Made by a program: the position numbers and the translations under genes. This document shows positions 5,069-8,868 of a stretch of 8,868 bases of DNA, piece by piece; the first letter of the stretch is position 1; every line of letters starts with the position of its first letter. Source of the stretch: RGIG7300 sp045657645 (GTDB lineage: Bacteria > Bacillota > Clostridia > Oscillospirales > CAG-272); NCBI GenBank assembly GCA_045657645.1, contig JAZOTL010000086.1, positions 1 through 8,868 of the forward strand, in the 5' to 3' direction. The notes below the pieces were generated by a model. It saw only the letters and a list, made by a program, of their open reading frames with translations. It was not told the origin of the DNA and searched no databases.

Positions 5069-5437
5069 ATGGAATTATATAAATTAGGAGAAATAGAGGA
5101 GCAGTTTGCAGATATAATCTGGAGGGAAGAACCCTTGGGCTCGGGAAAGCTTGTAGCGCTCTGCGAAAAGGAGCTTAACTGGAAAAAATCTACTACCTAT
5201 ACCATACTGCGCAAGCTGTGCGAAAAGGGAATATTTAAAAACGAAAATACTATAGTCAGCTCGCAAATAACAAAGGCAGAGTATAACGCCATACAGGGAG
5301 AGCAGTTTATAAACTGCAATTTTGAAGGCTCCTTACCTGCTTTTATTGCCGCCTTTGTAGGTAGACGTAAGCTGACAAAGGAAGAGCTTGAGGATATAAG
5401 AAAACTTATGGCAGAATATGAGGAGAATGACAAATGA
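5069..5437 (+). CDS. blaI: BlaI/MecI-type winged-helix repressor, apparently without its sensor
   Basis: A 122-residue protein of the BlaI/MecI/CopY family: dimeric repressors that silence beta-lactam resistance, cell-wall stress or copper genes until a partner BlaR1-type sensor triggers their cleavage. The winged helix covers about 4-75, with the recognition helix near NWKKSTTYTILRKLCEKGIF (37-56). The C-terminal dimerisation part reads FEGSLPAFIAAFVG...LTKEELEDIRKLM. An Asn-Phe pair (N84-F85) occurs just before GSL, where the S. aureus repressor is cut (N101-F102). A GTG at 5060 is in frame, but ATG 5069 is preferred because GAGGTGA (5057-5063) then sits 5 bases ahead as the ribosome binding site. 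The stop overlaps the ATG of a truncated blaR1-like frame (ATGA). Neither a beta-lactamase nor a transpeptidase is nearby, so the regulated gene is unknown and the symbol names the family only. Confidence 0.85.
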   Translation: MELYKLGEIEEQFADIIWREEPLGSGKLVALCEKELNWKKSTTYTILRKLCEKGIFKNENTIVSSQITKAEYNAIQGEQFINCNFEGSLPAFIAAFVGRRKLTKEELEDIRKLMAEYEENDK

Positions 5438-5508
5438 AAGAGGTGCTAAACACAATACTCGAATTGAGTTTTTACACTTCGTTTATGATAGTGGTTATAA
5501 TTGTATAG
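5434..5508 (+). pseudogene. 5' stub of a BlaR1/MecR1-type (M56) sensor-protease gene
   Basis: ATG 5434 overlaps the repressor stop as ATGA, the usual coupling in blaI-blaR1 pairs. The 24-codon frame begins MKEVLNTILELSFYTS and continues into a hydrophobic segment (FMIVVIIV), closely resembling the first transmembrane helix of M56-family sensors (pattern: about ten residues, then S..AS, then the helix). It stops at TAG (5506-5508), just where family members continue with an Arg-Leu-rich loop. No HExxH zinc protease motif and no further M56 helices follow in the 170 bases before uvrA, so more than nine-tenths of the gene is gone. A genuine 24-residue membrane micropeptide translated with the repressor is the alternative. 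Confidence 0.6.
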
Positions 5509-5636
5509 AGGTATTGTATGCGTTAGCCGAGAGCGGTTATTTTACATACGTGGATCTTTATGAGTAACACATAAGTTGGTTCTGTGTATTAATAACTATG
5601 ATTGTTATTTGTATGTATTTTATAAAAATAATATAA
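5509..5636 (+). pseudogene. Possible decayed 3' end of a membrane-protein gene
   Basis: In the frame set by 5511, the sequence is open from 5451 to TAA 5565 (ending ...ESGYFTYVDLYE). After that single stop it continues to TAA 5634, giving a hydrophobic run (SWFCVLITMIVICMYFIKII) followed at once by the second stop. This resembles the C-terminal end of a membrane protein with one inactivating stop. It has no start codon or ribosome binding site of its own. One explanation is an internal deletion that joined the 5' end of the blaR1-like gene to the tail of another gene. Chance in A/T-rich sequence cannot be excluded. Confidence 0.25.
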
Positions 5637-5649
5637 AAATAAAGCAACG

Positions 5650-5677
5650 CACCCCCGATTGATTTCAATCGGGGGTG
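5650..5677. terminator. Hairpin between converging blaI unit and uvrA
   Basis: CACCCCCGATTGA (5650-5662) pairs perfectly with TCAATCGGGGGTG (5665-5677), leaving only two bases unpaired, so in practice about 12 bp with a small loop. It starts three bases past the uvrA stop on the minus strand, and T-rich sequence follows after CGTTGC on that strand. The five-G/five-C core makes it very stable. It probably terminates uvrA and may also stop transcription arriving from the blaI side. Confidence 0.75.
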
Positions 5678-5680
5678 TTC

Positions 5681-8578
5681 TTATACTTTATGGCTATCCT
5701 TTATTTGTTGTATCCATTCTTCTTTACCGTCGGTTTTTAAAACCTTTTTGAGGTACTGTCCCGTGTAGGATTTTTTACATTTAGCCACCTTTTCGGGTGT
5801 GCCCTCGGCTACAAGCTGTCCGCCCTTATCTCCCCCTTCGGGGCCAAGGTCGATTATATGGTCTGCGGTCTTTATCATATCAAGGTTATGCTCTATAATA
5901 ACCACCGAGTTGCCCTGGTCAACAAGTCGCTGTAAAACTTCTATCAGCTTCTTTACGTCTGCGCTGTGCAGGCCTGTGGTAGGCTCGTCAAGTATATATA
6001 CGGTTCTGCCGGTACTGCGCTTTGCAAGCTCGGTTGCCAGCTTAACTCTCTGTGCCTCACCACCCGAAAGCTGTGTGGAGGATTGGCCAAGCTTAACGTA
6101 ACCAAGACCTACGTCATAAAGGGTCTGCAGCTTGCGTTTTATCTTTGGCAGGCTTGCAAAGAAGTTAAGGGCTTCTTCAACGGTCATTTCAAGAACGTCG
6201 TAAATGCTCTTGCCTTTATATTTTACTTCAAGGGTATCGCGGTTGTATCTTTTACCCTTACATACGTCACAGGTGACGTATACGTCGGGCAAAAAGTGCA
6301 TTTCTATCTTCTTAACACCGTCACCCTCGCAGGCCTCACAACGTCCCCCTTTAAGGTTAAAGGAGAAGCGATTTGCCTTATAACCTCTCTGCTTTGCATC
6401 CGGTGTTTGGGCAAAAAGCTCTCGCAGGTCGGTAAAGAGCCCTGTATAGGTGGCAGGGTTGGAACGGGGTGTTCTGCCTATAGGGGATTGGTCTATATCT
6501 ATTACCTTATCAAGGTTTTCTATACCCTCAATAGCATCGTGCTTGCCGGGATAGGTTATTGCGCGGTTTAACTGCTTTGCAAGTGAATTGCGCAGGATAG
6601 AGTTGATAAGAGAGGATTTTCCCGAACCCGAAACACCGGTTACGCAAACGAACATTCCAAGGGGTATGGTAACGTCTATATTCTTCAGGTTGTTTTCTTT
6701 TGCGCCCGTTATTTTAAGGAACTTGCCGTTTCCGCTTCGTCTTACCTTTGGTATCTCTATCTTTTCCTTACCCGAAAGGAATCTTCCCGTAATGGAATTT
6801 TCATCCTCCATTACTTCATATGGTGTACCTTGGGAAACTATCGTACCGCCGTGGATACCTGCACCCGGGCCTATATCCACTATATAGTCGGATTCCAGCA
6901 TTGTTTCCTCGTCGTGCTCTACAACTATAAGGCTGTTGCCTACGTCGCGGAGCTTTTTAAGGGTTTCTATAAGCTTGCTGTTATCACGCTGATGAAGACC
7001 GATGCTGGGCTCGTCAAGGATATAAAGCACGCCCATAAGGGAGGAGCCTATTTGTGTGGCAAGGCGTATTCTTTGCGCCTCACCGCCTGAAAGGGTTCCT
7101 GCCTTGCGGTTAAGTGTAAGGTAATCAAGACCTACGTTTGCCATAAATTCAAGGCGAGAGCGTATCTCTTTTATGATTTCCTTGGCTATCTTATATTCGG
7201 TTTCGGTAAAGCTCAGGTTGTTTACAAATTCAAGGGCGGCCGTTACCGAAAGGGAACAGAATTCGTGGATGTTTTTACCCCCTACCGTTACGGCAAGTAT
7301 TTCCTTTGAAAGCCTTTTTCCGCCGCAGGTGGGGCAGGGGATGTTTTCTATAAAGGACTCGTAATACTCGTTTCCCGTTTGATCGTAGCGTTGTTGAATT
7401 ACGTTTACTATACCGTCAAATTTAACGCTTTTTGCAGGGTGTGCCACACCGTCAAAATATCTTACAACGTTATCATATTTTTCGTCGCTTCCGTAAAGCA
7501 GAACGTGGAGCCCCTGTTCGGGTATATCCTTTATTTTTGTATCAAGGGTAAAGCCGTAGCGCTCACCTACTGCGGCAAGCACGGGGCCGCTCCAGGAAAA
7601 TTCATCAACGCTTTTAAAGCCGTTAACCTGTATTGCACCCTCTCGCAAAGAAAGGTTTTTATCGGGGATTATACGTTCATAGGAAACACGGCGCAGCTCA
7701 CCTATACCAAGGCACTCGGAGCAAGCACCTATGGGGTTGTTAAAGGAGAACATACGGGGGGAAAGCTCACCAATGCTTATGCCGTGCTCCTCGCAGGCAT
7801 AGTTAAGGGAAAAGGACATTTCGGTTTCTTCGTCCTCTGCACTTTCTTCATCTGCTCGCTTTACTATGGAAATTCCCACTATACCCTCTGTAAGGGTAAG
7901 GGCGCTTTCAAGAGAGTCAGACAAGCGGGAGCGTATATCCGGCTTCATTACAAGGCGGTCTACTATTATCTCTATAGTATGCTTTTTGTTTTTCTCAAGG
8001 CTTATCTCTTCGCTCAGGTCATACATTATTCCGTCAACCCTAACACGCACGTAACCGCTTTTACGGGCAGACTCAAACACCTTTTCGTGCATACCTTTTT
8101 TAGCCTTAACAACGGGGGCCATAACCATAAAGCGTGTTCCCGCATCAAGGGACATTATTTTGTCTATTATCTGGTCTACGGTTTGCTGGCGTATCTCTCT
8201 GCCGCATATGGGGCAGTGGGGAATACCAACTCTTGCATAAAGCAGTCGCAGATAGTCGTATATCTCGGTAACTGTACCTACCGTTGAACGGGGGTTCTTT
8301 GAGGTGGTCTTCTGGTCTATGGAAATTGCAGGGGAAAGACCCTCGATAGAGTCTATATCCGGCTTATCAAGCTGCCCCAAAAACATTCTTGCGTATGAGG
8401 AAAGGGATTCCACAAATCTCCTGTGTCCCTCGGCGTATATGGTATCAAAGGCAAGGGAGCTTTTTCCCGAACCTGAAAGCCCTGTAAATACAACAAGCTT
8501 ATCACGGGGGATAGTAATATCTACATTTTTGAGGTTGTGCACCCTTGCGCCTGTAATGGTTAGATTTTTGTTTGCCAT
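5681..8578 (-). CDS. uvrA: Excinuclease ABC subunit A (UvrA)
   Basis: UvrA is the damage-recognition ATPase of nucleotide excision repair. It scans DNA as a dimer, loads UvrB at lesions, and UvrC then cuts. This 965-residue copy is complete, close to the usual 940-960. The first ABC module has Walker A GLSGSGKS (33-40), signature LSGGE (496-500) and Walker B LYILDE (518-523). The second has GVSGSGKS (648-655), LSGGE (837-841) and VYILDE (860-865). Three CxxC pairs (C122/C125, C286/C289, C415/C418) lie in the first half, and the conserved zinc module C747/C750 and C770/C773 in the second. ATG 8578 follows GAAAGGA (8584-8590) at 5 bases. It is transcribed alone: the gene upstream is closed by a terminator, uvrB is not adjacent within the window, and no LexA-type box was seen in its promoter region. 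Confidence 0.99.
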   Translation of the reverse strand: MANKNLTITGARVHNLKNVDITIPRDKLVVFTGLSGSGKSSLAFDTIYAEGHRRFVESLSSYARMFLGQLDKPDIDSIEGLSPAISIDQKTTSKNPRSTVGTVTEIYDYLRLLYARVGIPHCPICGREIRQQTVDQIIDKIMSLDAGTRFMVMAPVVKAKKGMHEKVFESARKSGYVRVRVDGIMYDLSEEISLEKNKKHTIEIIVDRLVMKPDIRSRLSDSLESALTLTEGIVGISIVKRADEESAEDEETEMSFSLNYACEEHGISIGELSPRMFSFNNPIGACSECLGIGELRRVSYERIIPDKNLSLREGAIQVNGFKSVDEFSWSGPVLAAVGERYGFTLDTKIKDIPEQGLHVLLYGSDEKYDNVVRYFDGVAHPAKSVKFDGIVNVIQQRYDQTGNEYYESFIENIPCPTCGGKRLSKEILAVTVGGKNIHEFCSLSVTAALEFVNNLSFTETEYKIAKEIIKEIRSRLEFMANVGLDYLTLNRKAGTLSGGEAQRIRLATQIGSSLMGVLYILDEPSIGLHQRDNSKLIETLKKLRDVGNSLIVVEHDEETMLESDYIVDIGPGAGIHGGTIVSQGTPYEVMEDENSITGRFLSGKEKIEIPKVRRSGNGKFLKITGAKENNLKNIDVTIPLGMFVCVTGVSGSGKSSLINSILRNSLAKQLNRAITYPGKHDAIEGIENLDKVIDIDQSPIGRTPRSNPATYTGLFTDLRELFAQTPDAKQRGYKANRFSFNLKGGRCEACEGDGVKKIEMHFLPDVYVTCDVCKGKRYNRDTLEVKYKGKSIYDVLEMTVEEALNFFASLPKIKRKLQTLYDVGLGYVKLGQSSTQLSGGEAQRVKLATELAKRSTGRTVYILDEPTTGLHSADVKKLIEVLQRLVDQGNSVVIIEHNLDMIKTADHIIDLGPEGGDKGGQLVAEGTPEKVAKCKKSYTGQYLKKVLKTDGKEEWIQQIKDSHKV

Positions 8579-8654
8579 TTTAGTCCTTTCACGATTCTTG
8601 CTTATATATGTGGATTTTATAGGTCATTTCTTAAAATAAATCATCAATCATATT

Positions 8655-8683
8655 ATTATAACATTCCGGCCTTAAAAAATCAA
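8655..8683 (-). promoter_or_regulatory. Sigma-A promoter of uvrA
   Basis: On the minus strand TTGATT (8678-8683), a 17-base spacer and perfect TATAAT (8655-8660). The start should be near 8648, giving a leader of about 70 bases. No GAAC-N4-GTTC type SOS box was seen between the upstream terminator and the start codon, so SOS control is not evident. Confidence 0.75.
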
Positions 8684-8690
8684 TAATCTA

Positions 8691-8726
8691 ATAAAAATAC
8701 TGCTGATTGCTCAGCAGTATTTTTAT
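8691..8726 (-). terminator. Terminator overlapping the stop codon of the upstream gene
   Basis: A perfect 16-bp stem (8691-8706 with 8711-8726) with loop TTGC on the plus strand (GCAA on the minus) and A/T-rich outer arms. It would work in both directions. The minus-strand stop codon TAA (8723-8725) lies inside the stem, so translation ends within the hairpin. Confidence 0.9.
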
Positions 8727-8868
8727 ACATTATTCCACACCACAAGCTTTGCCTGCCAGGTGTCATTGTAGTAAGAATCGTTGTAATATTCACGGTCAGC
8801 ATATTCGTTTACAATTTCAGCAGGTGCGTGTATAGTCCAGGTCACCTCACGGTGATTGGGTTTAAAGG
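8723..8868 (-). CDS. C-terminal end of an unidentified protein (5' end outside window)
   Basis: The last 47 codons of a minus-strand gene, entering from the right edge and ending at TAA 8723-8725. The visible tail starts FKPNHREVTWTIHAP, passes a stretch dense in Tyr, Asn and Asp (EYADREYYNDSYYNDTW), and ends QAKLVVWNNV. Alternating strands with Trp/Tyr suggest a beta-rich end of an extracellular or carbohydrate-related protein, but this is only an impression and I recognise no family. It is real coding sequence: the frame is open to the edge, codon use matches its neighbours, and a terminator sits exactly at the stop. Confidence 0.75.
   Translation of the reverse strand, partial: FKPNHREVTWTIHAPAEIVNEYADREYYNDSYYNDTWQAKLVVWNNV

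Noticed and set aside
7379..8287. Plus-strand open frame of 302 codons
   Set aside because: It is antisense to uvrA; both ABC modules and the zinc motifs fix the true frame on the minus strand.
8579..8690. LexA/SOS box before uvrA
   Set aside because: I searched for GAAC-N4-GTTC and CGAAC-type dyads between the promoter and the start codon and found none.

Overview
The window looks like chromosomal DNA from a low-GC Gram-positive bacterium, most likely a gut-type member of the Clostridia (inference). The grounds are AGGAGG-type ribosome binding sites, several sigma-A promoters with exact 17-base spacers, and compact hairpin-plus-T-run terminators. The gene set also fits: a YchF GTPase, a PhoB/PhoR-like two-component pair, AbrB-type and BlaI-type regulators, and UvrA. 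No tRNA, rRNA, CRISPR array, insertion sequence or prophage gene was seen.

Layout. Bases 1-1051 (minus strand) hold ychF, cut off about 15 residues before its C-terminus. It is divergent from a two-component system on the plus strand: an OmpR/PhoB-family response regulator (1258-1947), an attenuator-like hairpin, and a membrane histidine kinase (2027-3505). An unidentified exported, single-pass membrane protein follows (3596-4432) with its own strong promoter and terminator. A 14-base sequence is shared, in inverted orientation, by the response-regulator promoter and the exported-protein promoter. This suggests that one regulator, most simply the response regulator itself, controls both.

Bases 4500-5680 are made of short units, each with its own promoter and terminator. 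They are a possible tiny transcript (about 4537-4585), a 44-residue AbrB-type protein (4715-4849) with a foldable 3' segment, and a BlaI/MecI-type repressor (5069-5437). The start codon of a BlaR1/MecR1-like gene overlaps the blaI stop, but that frame ends after 24 codons. The repressor therefore appears to have lost its sensor-protease partner, and decayed membrane-protein-like sequence fills the space up to uvrA.

Bases 5681-8578 (minus strand) carry a complete uvrA, converging on the blaI unit and closed by a strong hairpin. Beyond it lies the last 47 codons of an unidentified minus-strand gene (8723-8868), whose stop codon sits inside its own terminator stem.

The ychF and uvrA genes are ordinary housekeeping genes. 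The most interesting material is regulatory: the shared operator in the two-component locus, the RR/HK attenuator, the miniature promoter-terminator units, and the orphaned BlaI with a stub of its partner. I do not see strong evidence for a wholly new multi-gene system.
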